From assembly GCA_904063045.1 (NCBI GenBank), contig CAJFCJ010000095.1, positions 109,873 through 137,960 of the forward strand: 28,088 nt of DNA. The letters are read 5' to 3'. The translations under genes were made by a program, and so were the position numbers. This document shows positions 1 to 11,307 of the stretch, piece by piece; position 1 is the first letter of the stretch, and every line of letters begins with the position of its first letter. The notes beneath the pieces are model-generated. The model was not told the DNA's origin. It did not search any database and saw nothing but the letters and a program-made list of their open reading frames with translations. Origin of the DNA: Dimorphilus gyrociliatus. Its lineage: Eukaryota; Annelida; Polychaeta; Dinophilidae.

Positions 1-276
1 TGATATCATTTAAGATGGGTTTTAAGTATAGGCCTAAAGACAAGAAAACTTGTCTATTATCAAACAAGTAATGTTGACATTACTCAAAATACTCAATTTA
101 GCAACTATCTTATTTAATCATTTCTTGTTTTATCTTAATTAATTGATATGAAGAACAGGAATTTTTCAAAATTACTTATCAATTTTAATAGACTGGTTGC
201 CCGTCGGATCCCCTATCTTAAAAGCGTTGGATAATTTTTAAACTTTCATTACAGAAAAAGAATTTCTGTTGATATT
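1..276. other. Region upstream of the CLCA gene
   Basis: No coding exon is visible. A good 3' splice-site-like sequence (TTTCATTACAG, ending at 254) lies 22 nt before the CLCA start codon. It could mark a 5'-UTR intron or a spliced-leader acceptor; the sequence cannot distinguish these. No clear TATA box is seen. Confidence 0.4.
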
Positions 277-3200
277 ATGGCAAATTTAAAAATTCTATTC
301 CTATTTGTCAGTTGTTTAATATCAAAAATTACTGGCTTTTGTAATTTAACAGATACGGATCCTGTAAGAAATATTAATAGGGTTCAATTGGTAAATAACA
401 GATACGAGGGTTTGTTAATAGCAATTGATCCAAGATTGAATGAAGATCCGAGAATTATTGACGGAATAAAGGTAATTATAGAAATTTAAGATTTCTTCAA
501 TCAATTAAACTCTATTTGAAATTTTAAAAATTATTTTAGAACTATTTCGAAGAGGCTTCCAGAGATCTTTTCTTCGCTACGAACAACAGAGCATTCTTAG
601 GAAAAATTACTATCCTTGTACCGCAAAGTTGGAGATCAACCAACGCTAGCCTCGCCCTATCCGAAAGTATTGAAAGGGGACACGTTTTAATTGGCCAATC
701 TACAAGGGAATGGGGTGATAATCCGTATACTTATATGAAGGTCGTTCAAAACTTCAATTTACCTGAATTTAGGTCATTATCTTTTTTGTACTCTGCTAGG
801 GAGGACCTTGCGGAACGCCTGGTGAATATATATACCTTACTGATAATTATATAAAAGACAAGGCTACATCGGAAAGGTTATTTGGACCAATTGGTAGGTT
901 CTACCTAAAATAATTCAACATTTTTCATTAAAGACCATTTTGAATAAAACTTATAGGAAAGACTTTGGTTCACGAATGGGGTCATTTACGTTGGGGTCTT
1001 TACGACGAATACAATTGGCAGTATAACGTACCAAATTGTTATATTACTCCAGATGGCAGGGTTAGGGAAGTAAAATGCGCTAAAGCTATTACCGGTGAAA
1101 TTGTCTATCATCAGCGAACATGTAGATTTATACCAGGTTCTAATCAAGAAAGCGAGGCGTCTATGATGTATATGCATCATTTAAGATCAATAACAAAATT
1201 TTGTAATAAAACTGGATGGGATGGTTTAGCTCATGATCGAGAGGCTCAAAATCCTCAAAATCGTATGTGTAATGGAAAAAGTTCATGGGAAGTTATGAAC
1301 AATCATCAAGACTTTGAAAATGGAAATAATAAACCAATCCACTCGGAATTTTTCAGAAAACCCGAATTTAAGATAGTAAGAGCGGGATCGTTAAGAATTG
1401 CTATGGTATACGACGTCTCCGGAAGTATGGTTAGTTAATTTAGTCAAGATATTCATTAGAAATAGTGTCTCTCTCTCTCTTTTAGGACGGACCTCGTTTA
1501 GCCACTTTACAAAGAACAGTAAGAAGATTATTTCTTAGTAAAACGATATTTGGAGCTTTTGTTGGCAGTGCTGAATTCTCTACACAAAGTATAATTACAC
1601 ACAATATGACTAGGGTGATAACTGATGATCATAGACAATCGCTTATTAATAAAATACCGCTAAGAGCAATCGGAGCTACATGTATTGGATGCGGTCTACA
1701 AGCTGGTTTACAGGTAGATAATTAATCATTAACTTTTCTTTCCCATCTCTCCTTCCCAACTTCTTGAATATTATATTATTCTTCAAATCTATCCCTTTAG
1801 TTATTAAGCCAAACCGAAGATGGTACAAATGGAGGAGCGATAATTATCATTACGGATGGAGAAGAAAATAAAGAACCATGGATACGGGAAGTAGCTGAAG
1901 AGGTATTGCAGTCGGGAGCCAGAGTATTTCCACTTGTAATGATACAAGACTTTAGTCCCGATCTGACTAGATTGGCATTATGTTCTGGTGGAAGACCTTT
2001 TGGATATTCTGATCAAGGAGACGCTAGCGACATGTATGACGCTATTCAACAGATTATGCAATTATCTGCAACAGAAAATTCTACTATTCCAATAATGGTA
2101 TTCTATATTTTTACTTTTTTTAACTTTCAAAATTTATCTTTCATCTATTAATCTAATAGATCAGAAGTCAAATTTCAACAATTTCTCCAAATAATGAGGT
2201 TGAGTTAAAGGTCAAGGTCGATTCAGCAGCATCTAAAAATTTAGAGATTGTATTTACAAATACGGGTTGTAGTGGTACAACTGTTGTTATTAAACTTCCT
2301 TCCGGTGAGATTCTAAATAAAACTCGTCTTAACGAAGTAGAGAAAGCGTTCCGTTATGAAGATAAGATGGTAAGTATTTAAATGATCACTTACCATCTTA
2401 TCTTCATAACGGTAAGTAAGTATATTTATCTGTAAATTTAGGCGGGAATTTGGAATATCACATTGAATAATTTAGGCTTAGTTGAATGCAAAACTAAAAT
2501 GACTGTTGAGATGTTTTCTCCAAAGAGCAATGTCAATGCAGTTACACTAACAACAACTCTTAGTAGCGATACTTTGGATTTTGCTTCTGGTAAATTATTA
2601 TTCTTTATTTCTCCCTTCAACATTACCTTTGAGTGTTTTATTTCAAAAAGGTTCTACACCTAGATTAAGTCTCCATGGGACCGTTCGACAAGGTAGTACA
2701 CCCATAATTGGCGCCATAGTTGAAGCCGTCATAGAAACGTCCTTTGGTGAGGTAATTAGCCAAAAACTATTGGATAATGGAGCCGGATCAGATTTTCAAA
2801 AAGACGATGGCGTCTATTCAAGCTATTTTGTTGATTTTCGCGGAGAGGGAATGTATAGTATTAAATTTGAAGTAACCAGTGATAAAAATAAGACTAAAGC
2901 TCTTTTAAAGTCAAGATCCTATGGATCTGGCGCTCCTCCAGTAAATCCTCAATCCAGTAAGATTTAACCAATCACCTTTTCCTTAAATAAACTTTAACCG
3001 AGTATTTTATTTTTGCTGTTTAACAAAAAGTAACTGAAACAATTGAAATTGAGCCTATTGAAGAGTTTGAAAGAAATACAATAGCTGGAACCGTCAATGT
3101 AAAAAATTTGGGTACTGGAAATGCTCAGCAGCGATATCCTCCCGGAAGAGTTACAGACTTATCAGTTCTAGAGGTTAAGAAGCAATGGATTGTTGATTTA

Positions 3201-3720
3201 TCATGGACTGCTATTGGTGCTCATTTAGATACTGGAAAAGGTTGAATTTTGCAGTTTAATACTATAATATCAAAAATACTAATTGAATACTTTTCTAAAA
3301 ATAGCTGCCAGGTATAAGATCTATCACGGAAAAACTGTTAATGATATAAGGCAAAATTGCACTGGAACTTGTTCTGAAACACGAGCAGATATGATTATGT
3401 CTGGAAACCTAACTAATCCAAAAGAACCTGGTAGTCAAGAATTATTTAAAATAGACTTCAACAAGTTAAATTTAAATAATAAAGATTCACTTTTCGTTGG
3501 TTTAAAAGTAATCAATAGTTTTAATATCGAAGGAGAAATTTCAAATATTATTGATTGCCGATACATCATTCAAGCTGCTCCACCTCTAGCACCTCCTGCA
3601 GATAACAAATCTAAAAAACTATCCGGTGGAGCCATAGCCGGAATAGTAATTGGTTGTATTGCATTTATTGCCATAATTACAGTAATAGTTGTAGCTATTA
3701 AAAAGAAATCTGACAATTAA
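277..3720 (+). CDS. Calcium-activated chloride channel regulator (CLCA) family metalloprotease
   Basis: Exons: 277-471, 540-740, 800-893, 957-1429, 1486-1713, 1801-2097, 2160-2369, 2442-2589, 2651-2956, 3031-3240, 3305-3720. They sum to 2778 nt (925 aa) with consistent phases and GT-AG introns of 56-87 nt. The start is the first ATG, followed by a signal peptide (residues about 1-21). The CLCA N-terminal metalloprotease domain carries the zinc motif HEWGH (168-172), followed by LRWGLYDEYN as in the family, and a Cys-rich segment with MCNGKSSWEV. A von Willebrand A domain follows (about 311-490) with the MIDAS motif DVSGS (from 316) and TDGEEN. A beta-sandwich region and a C-terminal membrane helix (about 895-918) ending in KKKSDN complete it. 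Length matches vertebrate CLCAs (about 900-940 aa). Family members are self-cleaving secreted or membrane proteins that modulate TMEM16 chloride channels and mucus; that role is inferred here. The gene looks intact. Confidence 0.95.
2351..2412. repeat. Perfect 25-bp inverted repeat over the CLCA exon 7 splice donor
   Basis: The left arm (2351-2375) covers the last 19 nt of CLCA exon 7 plus the donor GTAAGT. The right arm (2388-2412), inside the intron, is its exact reverse complement. A 12-nt loop separates them. In pre-mRNA this could form a long stable hairpin that buries the 5' splice site. Confidence 0.95.
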
Positions 3721-3768
3721 ACTGATACAAATGTTTTGAATTTTTAAATTTTTTAAATATTTTAGATA

Positions 3769-3781
3769 AATAAATAATAAA
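3769..3781 (+). promoter_or_regulatory. CLCA polyadenylation signals
   Basis: Two AATAAA hexamers (3769-3774 and 3776-3781) lie about 50 nt after the CLCA stop codon, followed by an A-run. Confidence 0.6.
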
Positions 3782-4529
3782 AAAAACGATTAATTTAGCT
3801 TATCAAGCGATAATAAAAATGGTTTTAATCAGAGATTAAGCTTGTTTTACCATTAAACAAAGTACACTTTGAGAAATTTGGTTTTTGTGTTATTTTCATA
3901 CTTTTTATCTTTTTATTAAAAATTTTGGATATCATTCTTTATATTTTAATGGATTGCTTGATTGATTGATTAATCTTTGTTCATTCCATCCTTTCTATTG
4001 AATGATTGATTGAATACAATATATGAATATTTTATTGAATGATATTTGGTTTTATAATTTGTTTTGTAGATATCAAATGACAAATGTAATGATTTTATCT
4101 GCTAACCATTCTTAATCGGGGTCGGGTGTGAACCTACCTGGGTACTAACGTACCCCAGGCGAGTGGGCGTATTTTTAATCATTCTATTTAAGGAATCTGA
4201 AAGATAACTTTTAAAAAAAGAGAGATGTGATTTTATTTTCTTTAAATGAAATATTATAATTATCTTATCTTAATAAATTATCATCAATAATCCATCAACA
4301 CTTGCTTCAACATTTCTCAATAGATCAGACTGAAAAGATTGTATGAACTGAGTAGTTTTATACTCGGAAGATAGAGGGCAGAGTAATCAACTATATTGAA
4401 CAATTTTTAACATATCACTTAATATTAAAAAAATTGATCATCTTCTTCACAGAGACTTCATGGTGTTGTAAATGAAATCTTTACTACAGGATTGTTGCTA
4501 CTCTCCCCTCCCTCTCTCTCTCTCTCTAT
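3782..4529. other. Intergenic region, CLCA to receptor A
   Basis: No supported exon. It holds ATTG-rich short tandem motifs (about 3950-4040), an unusual GC-rich patch with a hairpin (about 4118-4172), and a pyrimidine microsatellite (CT repeats, 4502-4528). Confidence 0.6.
4137..4159. repeat. GC-rich hairpin
   Basis: CCTGGGTAC is followed by a four-base loop and GTACCCCAGG. The arms are complementary apart from one extra base. The surrounding 50 nt is far more GC-rich than the neighbouring DNA. No tRNA or other RNA gene can be completed around it. Confidence 0.6.
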
Positions 4530-4870
4530 GTCTCTTCATAAATAAAATATTATTCAACATTGTGTTCCTATCAAAAAGAGATGGATTTTATCTTTGTCTT
4601 TCAAAACAAAGAGTAATGCTAATTTGCAATCCAATTCCATTGTAATTTCTGAACAAAGGATATTTACTCTAAGCCTAATCTAACAGTTTGCAAATTACTT
4701 TCCATATGGTTATCTCTCCAATTCCCTAATCTTAAAAATGTTCCTGTTCTAAAATATATTTAGATATTTCATAGTTTGCACTAAATAAACCTTTGAATTA
4801 GTGAACTCTGTTATACTTTTTTTTAAAATAAATATAAAAATAGACATTTTATAGCCAAGTTAATTACTCA
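4530..4870 (+). repeat. Dispersed repeat, copy 1 (upstream of receptor A)
   Basis: It is similar in the same orientation to 10886-11180. Shared blocks include TGTCTCTTCATA, a block of about 60 nt starting TTCCTATCAAAAAGAGATGG, and a block containing TTTAGATATTTCATAGTTTG. This copy carries about 90 nt of extra sequence in the middle (about 4634-4733). The copy stops just before the receptor A reading frame. Confidence 0.85.
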
Positions 4871-4883
4871 AGATTATTATATG

Positions 4884-4891
4884 TATAAAAA
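4884..4891 (+). promoter_or_regulatory. Possible TATA box of receptor A
   Basis: TATAAAAA lies directly after repeat copy 1, as it does after copy 2 in front of the peptide GPCR. It overlaps the first possible ATG (4881) of receptor A. Either this is a promoter and translation starts downstream, or it is coding and the match is chance. Confidence 0.25.
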
Positions 4892-6304
4892 AGCGGGCAC
4901 AGCCTTGATAAGGGCTTATTTAAAATGTGCTTCGACATACCTTTTATACTTGTTTATAGTGAATGTTCAATATACTATTCAAAATAATTTATGCAAACAT
5001 TTTGGATATGACAATAATCATATTGTTGTTGATAAATGTATTGAAAAGGAATGTTTTCCATTGATCCCAATTTTCTCTAAGAAAAAAATAATTTTTATTG
5101 TTAATTAAGTTGGCAACAATAGACTGGTTCTTTGCTGAATATTTAATATAATATTTTGTATTATAGTACGGAATTTGATATGTTGGTAATGTAAAAATAA
5201 CATGAAGTATATTTCACATATCACAATTTCATCTCTGCGTCAAATGTTTTAAAATTAATGTTCCACGTAAAATTTGAAATTTTAAAATAAGATAATTTCT
5301 AAAAATATTTCCATTCTTTTTTTGCAGATATTTTTGCAAATCAAATATCATTGAAAAAATTTGTAATACTCTATAGATTTAGGAAACAATCATCCTATTT
5401 GGTTAGTGAGAAAAACTTGACCTTTAAGCAGTGTGAATCTGTTCAATTTTTAAAATATGAAAATTACATTTTTGTTCAAAAATATGAAAAATTTCTATCA
5501 TTTCAAAATAATACAATCAATACAAAAACTTGGTATTCTGATAAAAATTCAAAAAATATATCATGTGACTTTAGAGATATTCGAGGTTTTTTTTTAAAGA
5601 TTTATTTTAAAATGTTTAAAATGACAAAACATTACGTTTTTAGACGCGAAATTTTTATTAAAAACTATACCGAAATATAAGTATATTCGGAATAAACTCC
5701 ATACTGATTTCAGTGTCGAAATCTCCTCCAAAACATATGGAACATTACTTGCAGTTTTTGATCCAAAGTATGAAATGTATAGTAGTACTCTAAAGAGATT
5801 ATTATGCAAGGAGAAAAATCTTATACCTTCACCAGCACTGGAAAAAACTGGAAAAATAAAAAATGAAATTGTGATTTTAAAAAATTTTGTTGTTAAAAAT
5901 AAAATCAAAACAATTTTGTTTTGTTCTAGAAAGAATGTTCAGAAAATAACCCAGATTCAAAATTTATTGTATAGAAGTTTTAAGTTATTTTTTTAAAAAA
6001 AAAAAAGGGAATTGTATTGGCAAATTGTGATTTGTCAAATGATTATCTATTTGGTTGTCATTTTAAACATATTTCTTATGGATACTATTTTACAGAATTA
6101 GCTTGTGAAGTTAATAAAAATTTTCAAGGTTTATTGCTTATGAACAATTCAATTAAAATCTAATTTCACCTATTTTTTAGAATATACTGTCAGATTGAGT
6201 TCATCAACATTTTACTATTACAATACAAAATCAATAAAGACTTTGAGCGAAATTTCAGGATATCTTCAAATTTTCATATATAATGAGTGGAGGAATATTT
6301 TAAT

Positions 6305-6332
6305 TTTTGGAATGAAACATTTCATTCCAAAA
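6305..6332. repeat. Perfect 13-bp palindrome inside a receptor A exon
   Basis: TTTTGGAATGAAA (6305-6317) and its exact reverse complement (6320-6332) are separated by two bases. It lies in the exon encoding the SRCR-like domain with LICKYFGF. The relic copy near 21.25 kb has lost most of the symmetry. Confidence 0.9.
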
Positions 6333-8575
6333 CTAATTTGTAAATATTTTGGGTTTCAAAATGGATATTTAGATCTTTTAAACAAATTGAGATCATTTAA
6401 TCTACAGTTGATCTCTTCAGTTGATATTAATTGTAATTTAACAAGTCAACAATTGAAATTTTGCAGTTTTACACCATCATCAAAATTATATTTGTTAGTT
6501 ATAAACATTCCTTTCTTCTTTTAGCATTTAAATTGTAAATATTCTTGTTTAAAAAATAGAAGAGAGAATTTAAAAAACACAATTTCATCACAAGCATTTA
6601 CAATATACTGCTCAAATACAAAAACAATTGGTTGGTATTTCCATATATCTGTATTGAAATTTCTCTTCATCTCTCTTTCTCTCTCCCTCATTCTAGATTG
6701 TCAATATGAAAATTCAATTAGAATCTCTTATCTTTGTTATAAATTTTTCAAAGATTCTGAAATATTATCACCTTTCAAAATGAAGGAAAAATGCTCAAAA
6801 AAAAATTTAACACTCATAGATGAATCCTACAAGAGATACGTTGACGTTTTTGCCACGCTCAACTTTTTCTATAAAAACTTATTACTGAATGAAAAATCTC
6901 AAGGATATAATAAAAATGTATTCTTCACTGTAAACAATAAGCTTAATTCAACAGTAAAAAATATAAAAACAATTAAAACACCATCGAATCTTCCATTCAC
7001 TTATATATCATCTGTCCAAGAAAGATCTAGAATATGTTTTGTATAAGCACAATTCAAATCTTTAATACATAATGTTGTTTTTTTTTGTTTATAAATATCT
7101 TATAGCAACTAGATTAGTATACTATCACGATTTTAATTACGAAGAGGCATCTTTAAATCCGTATGATCAATGTTACGTAGTTTCAAAAACACATATAAAT
7201 GATTTTAAAATTCAAAATATTTATGTTCGAAAGAGAGCAGTATCTTGTGTATTACCTTCAACAAAGTATTATATTTGCCAAAATATTCTTGGTATTGAAT
7301 TTTTGTTCTTTTGATCTTTGATTTTAAATAACTTTTTATCCATTTTTAAACAGCTTTAAAGAGAAATATCTCAAAATCTATTGGTGAAACTTATCATAAT
7401 TTTTCAAAAAATAGTTTCCGGTGCAAATTTTCTGATATTCTTATAAGTCACACTCAAATATGTGATGGTATTCAAGATTGCTCATTTGGTGAAGATGAGG
7501 AAAACTGTTTAAATCAATTTCAATTTACTTGTTTAAACAATTTAAAACAGAAAATTCCATTTCAATTTGTTTGTAATTTTAGAAAAGATTGTTCTGATGG
7601 ATCCGATGAAAAATTTTGTTCTGAAACTACTCAATCTTCAAATTCAAACTTGTATAAGATTAAAAATATTCAAAAAATATCTCAACGGGTATATTTTATA
7701 CATTTTGAAAATTTCACTTCCATTTCAGATTTAAATGTGACAAATGGAGATATTTGAATAGGAAGCAAGTTTGTGATAATCAATACAACTGCTTTGATAA
7801 AACAGATGAAGATTGTATTAATTATTGGAATGATGATAATAAAAAATTTGAAAGTAATCTAATTAATTATACTTTTTTTTTTTACATTTGACCTAATTAG
7901 GACATGATTGTTTACTTTTTTCAAGAATGTAGGTCAACTACTCAAATCCAATGTCTAGATCATTGTTTACCCCTTCATATGAATTGTGATAATTTTGTAC
8001 ATTGTGAAGACAGATCGGATGAAATCTCTTACTGTAGCCAAATTGTTGGAAAGGCATCAATGTGAATTAATATTTAAACTATTTAAAAAATAATTGTTAA
8101 CTTTTCAAAAATAATCCAAAAACATTTTAGAACAGGATTCTCAGAGAAATTTACTCTGGTGACAAAAGAGACGAAATGTAATATTATATATGAGTCAACT
8201 GGATATTTAAGGACTAAAGTTCATTTTCCAAATTTTCCGTATGGAATATTCAACTGCCATAAAAAATCTTGTCCAGGAGCATTTCTATGCATAGAACACC
8301 AATTTTGTATACAAATTGAGAATGTTTGCGATGGTACAAATCATTGTTGGAGTAATGAAGACGAACAAAATTGTGGTATTCTGTTTTGCAGTTCTTTTTG
8401 CAGTCGTTGATATTTTTTTCAAATCTTAGAGACTTTTCAGCCAAAAGGATATTTTAAATGTCAAATGGAGGAGAAATTTCTAAATATTAGCAGAGTTTGT
8501 AATGGAACAATTGATTGCGAGTATGGAAATGATGAAATATTCTGTCCAAGGAATATTACTACTTGTCCAGAATAC

Positions 8576-8578
8576 TGA
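8576..8578 (+). other. In-frame TGA stop in receptor A
   Basis: The frame reads NITTCPEY, stop, NCFPVYLWKC. Sequence on both sides is homologous to receptor C, which reads through here (NITHVIPSCQ...). A 48-nt intron (8543-8591) could remove the stop with matching phase, but it would also remove the last Cys of LDLa 6, and receptor C has no intron there. Confidence 0.85.
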
Positions 8579-9709
8579 AATTGCTTTCCAGTTTATCTAT
8601 GGAAATGTTCAAATGTGTTTGATTCTAATAAATTATCATTCGTGAATGAAAATCAAGCAAATATGATAAAATACTTGGCTATTTCAAATTTAATAAATAT
8701 AAAAGATCCTTTATACTCCAATCAACTGACCTATTTATCTATAATTGATAGTAGCCTATTAGACTGGTCCTCCAATATCAATATTTACTTTCCAAATTTA
8801 GTATTTTTAATTTTGAAAAAGAATGGAATAAGACAATTCTATTTAACAAAACTGAATGGAATAGGATATCTTCTCCAATATCTTGATATTTCACAAAATC
8901 CAATAGAAGACATGGTATTTGGTGTGAATGTAAATATGTTAATCTATCTGGATATTTCATTTACAAATTTGAAATCATTGCAAAATCTACATTTTAAATT
9001 TATGAAATTATTAAAAATTTTAAAAATTAGAAATTGCAATTTAAAATATGTGCAGCAAAATTCTTTTAAATATTTAAATAATTTGGAAGAATTACATTTA
9101 AATGATACAGTTTTACCTTCAAATAATCATGGATATTTAATTAAATATCAAACAAATTTAAAACAATTGTACAGCAGATATTTTGTACTATGCTGCTATT
9201 TATTCGCAATGAAATCTCCTAATGTTCAATGTTCACCTGCAAAATCTATTTATAGCTCCTGTTCAGATTTATTACGTCATAATTCTATAAGATCTATGTA
9301 TTGGTTAATTGGATTATTGGGATTTGTTGGTAATATAATTTCAATTGCTTTTAGAATAAAATCATTTTCTAGACCTTCACATATATTTTATTTGTTATTA
9401 TCAATCTCTGATTTGATTACATCATTGTATCTTTTATCTATTGGTCTAGCAGATTTACACTATAACGATAGGTTTTACAAATATATGTCTAATTGGACAT
9501 CTGGCTATCCTTGTAGAACTATTGGATTTTTAATGAATTTTTCATTAATATTTTCAATGGTTAATTTACTTTTAATTACAGCTGAGCGATATTGGGCAAT
9601 AGTATTTTTAATGCGTAAAAAGATTGAAAAAGTGGCAACTTTATCAATAGCAGCCTTTTCTTTTCTATTATGCATTTGCCTAGCTATATTTCCTATTTTA
9701 TATTACAAA

Positions 9710-10003
9710 GTAATGTTTGTTTTTTTAAAATGATAAATCTGATGAAGATGAAAGCAGCTATCAAAGGGTAAAGTATTTATTTTCATTCAATTGCCAATTT
9801 AATTAAGTTGATCATGTGACCATAATTTTTATCTAAAAAAAAAACTAAAAATTCAGAATTGAAATTGAAAAATCCGTAAAGATTTCTGTAAGGGAAGAAT
9901 GTAAAACTCCAGTTGTTTCTTGTTCTTTATTCTTTACTAGTTTGTTTTATTGTTTTTAAATTTGAAAGGTTCATTATTCTTTAGCAGACACAGCCAATCA
10001 AAC
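9710..10003. other. Gap after receptor A TM4
   Basis: A GTAATG donor at 9710 sits at the same place and phase (0) as the TM4/TM5 intron of receptors B and C. No acceptor followed by a TM5 exon (ICF...RSxE...) can be read here. A reading KSDEDESS at about 9737 faintly recalls the RSDET/RSEEG motif of the paralogues but runs into stops. Confidence 0.5.
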
Positions 10004-10391
10004 ATGTTTTTTGGATCTCATAGGGAAATATCAAAGTTTTCAATTGACAAACACTTTTTTGAAAATCAATTATATTTGATTTGTATAAAACATACTTTAA
10101 ATGCTATTCATTCCACTCATTCTACATCATTGACTATAAACGGAGCTGTTACCTTTGATCATCTTTATGCGCAGGTAAAAACATTAATATATAGTGGCAA
10201 ACACACGACATGGAATTATAAAATCTTCATTTTTTTTAAAATATCAGAGAGGAAAGAGAATAAACGATTGGAATTTTTTTCTATTTCCAAAGGAATTAAA
10301 GGCCGGAAGTGATGATTCAATCTCCAATGATATTTTCTATTTTGAAATATTTATAAAAACTATCTTAAAGAGAGGATTGAAATGTATTTAA
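10004..10391 (+). CDS. Small two-exon gene, unknown function
   Basis: Exon 1 is 10004-10174, intron 10175-10248 (GTAAAA...TATCAG, 74 nt, phase 0), exon 2 10249-10391, giving about 104 aa. The protein is mixed in character. It has no signal peptide or membrane segment and includes THSTSLTINGAVTFDHLYAQ at the exon end and INDWNFFLFPKEL in the second exon. I do not recognise the family. The start is the ATG in AACATGTTTTTTGG; translation could begin further upstream, since the frame is open back to about 9950. It lies between receptor A and the peptide GPCR on the same strand. It could be a 3' fragment of a larger gene. Confidence 0.5.
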
Positions 10392-10885
10392 TATTTTTTT
10401 AAATCAAATAATAATACAATCTGTCTTCATGTTTGAAGTATTGCATTTAACATTCCACATCTGTCCGCACCGCATCGCACTGCGCGAAAGTAGGTCCCGA
10501 GCTGCATCAACTGTAGAGTTTGAGTGCCAAGTGAGATTTTTGAAAGCAAGATTTCAGATCGAAAAATGGATAGGAAGAGAAAGTAGCTTTTGATTACTTG
10601 TGTAATTATTTATCGCCTAATTTAAAACCTGCAATGTCAATTATTCTCTAGAATTTTTGCACTGTTTTTCTTCTTGATAAATTTTGTCATATGGAATAAT
10701 CAAAATTGTTTGCCGTAGACCAATTTTTATGTATATAACACAATGCGATTCAATTGGTGTTGTCAATATGTGTCTTAAAGAGTACAGCTATTTACCTAAA
10801 AGTAGTGACTTTCTTAGTTTTAAAAAAGTGGAATGATTGGAATTTAGATATGTGATGAGTATGTGATAGGATTCTTATAACTCTT
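10392..10885. other. Intergenic region with a GC-richer patch
   Basis: No supported exon. Bases about 10455-10510 (around CCGCACCGCATCGCACTGCG) are clearly richer in G and C than their surroundings. No RNA gene structure could be completed there. Confidence 0.5.
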
Positions 10886-11180
10886 CTCTGTCTCTTCATA
10901 GACAAATTATTGAACAAAGCGCTTCCTATCAAAAAGAGATGGATTTTATCTTTATCTTTCAAAACAAAGAGTAATGCTAATTTGCCATCCAAAAACACAC
11001 GTTTAGCTTTACATATCTATAATCATAAAAATGTCCCTGATTCAAGCTCTTCTAAAATATATTTAGATATTTCATAGTTTGCACTAAAAAACCTTTGAAA
11101 AAGTAAACTTTGTTATACTTTTTTTAAATAGGCCTATAAAATGTGTAAAATTATATATTTTAAAGCAAGTTGCTTACTCT
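10886..11180 (+). repeat. Dispersed repeat, copy 2 (upstream of peptide GPCR)
   Basis: Partner of 4530-4870, same orientation. It lacks the central insertion of copy 1. Both copies end about where a TATA-like element follows. The similarity covers only noncoding sequence. Confidence 0.85.
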
Positions 11181-11222
11181 GATATTTATATTTAGCTGAT
11201 GGCTCCGCCCTGACAAAAACCA

Positions 11223-11230
11223 TATAAAAA
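11223..11230 (+). promoter_or_regulatory. TATA-like box of the peptide GPCR gene
   Basis: TATAAAAA (in CATATAAAAAATG) lies 78 nt before the start codon, a plausible distance for a core promoter with a short 5' UTR. Confidence 0.4.
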
Positions 11231-11307
11231 ATGTTTTACAAAGTGTATGTAAGAAAAGCAAATTAATAATTTGGTGTGAAAGTTTGTTGCTTTGAAAGAT
11301 AACTTCA

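Larger units (their letters stand above)
4881..9709 (+). pseudogene. Receptor A: SRCR-like/LDLa/LRR/7TM receptor, probably disabled
   Basis: Supported exons: 5328-5585, 5644-5936, 6008-6128, 6181-6493, 6560-6630, 6697-7035, 7106-7291, 7354-7651, 7729-7853, 7926-8061, 8131-8375, 8430-9709. Phases agree throughout. A first exon near 4881 encodes a hydrophobic stretch and an SRCR-like CKHFGYDNN, but its donor could not be placed. Order: SRCR-like domains, for example LICKYFGF with paired Cys in 6181-6493. Six LDLa repeats follow (two in 7354-7651, then one per exon), with CDGIQDC and DCSDGSDE-type motifs. Degenerate LRRs come next (about 8650-9170), then TM1-TM4 with AERY in place of DRY. Two lesions: an in-frame TGA (8576-8578) between LDLa 6 and the LRRs, and loss of the TM5-TM7 exons found in receptors B and C. 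The exon with the stop is 1280 nt, exactly as in receptor C. The family resembles snail GRL101. It could alternatively encode a shortened protein. Confidence 0.75.

Noticed and set aside
5681-5713. A 33-nt intron in receptor A
   Set aside because: Too short compared with all others, and the frame reads straight through it without a stop, so 5644-5936 is taken as one exon.
8543-8591. A 48-nt intron removing the receptor A stop codon
   Set aside because: Phase fits and a 48-nt intron exists in receptor B, but splicing would delete the last Cys of LDLa 6, the donor (GTCCAAG) is poor, and receptor C has no intron there.
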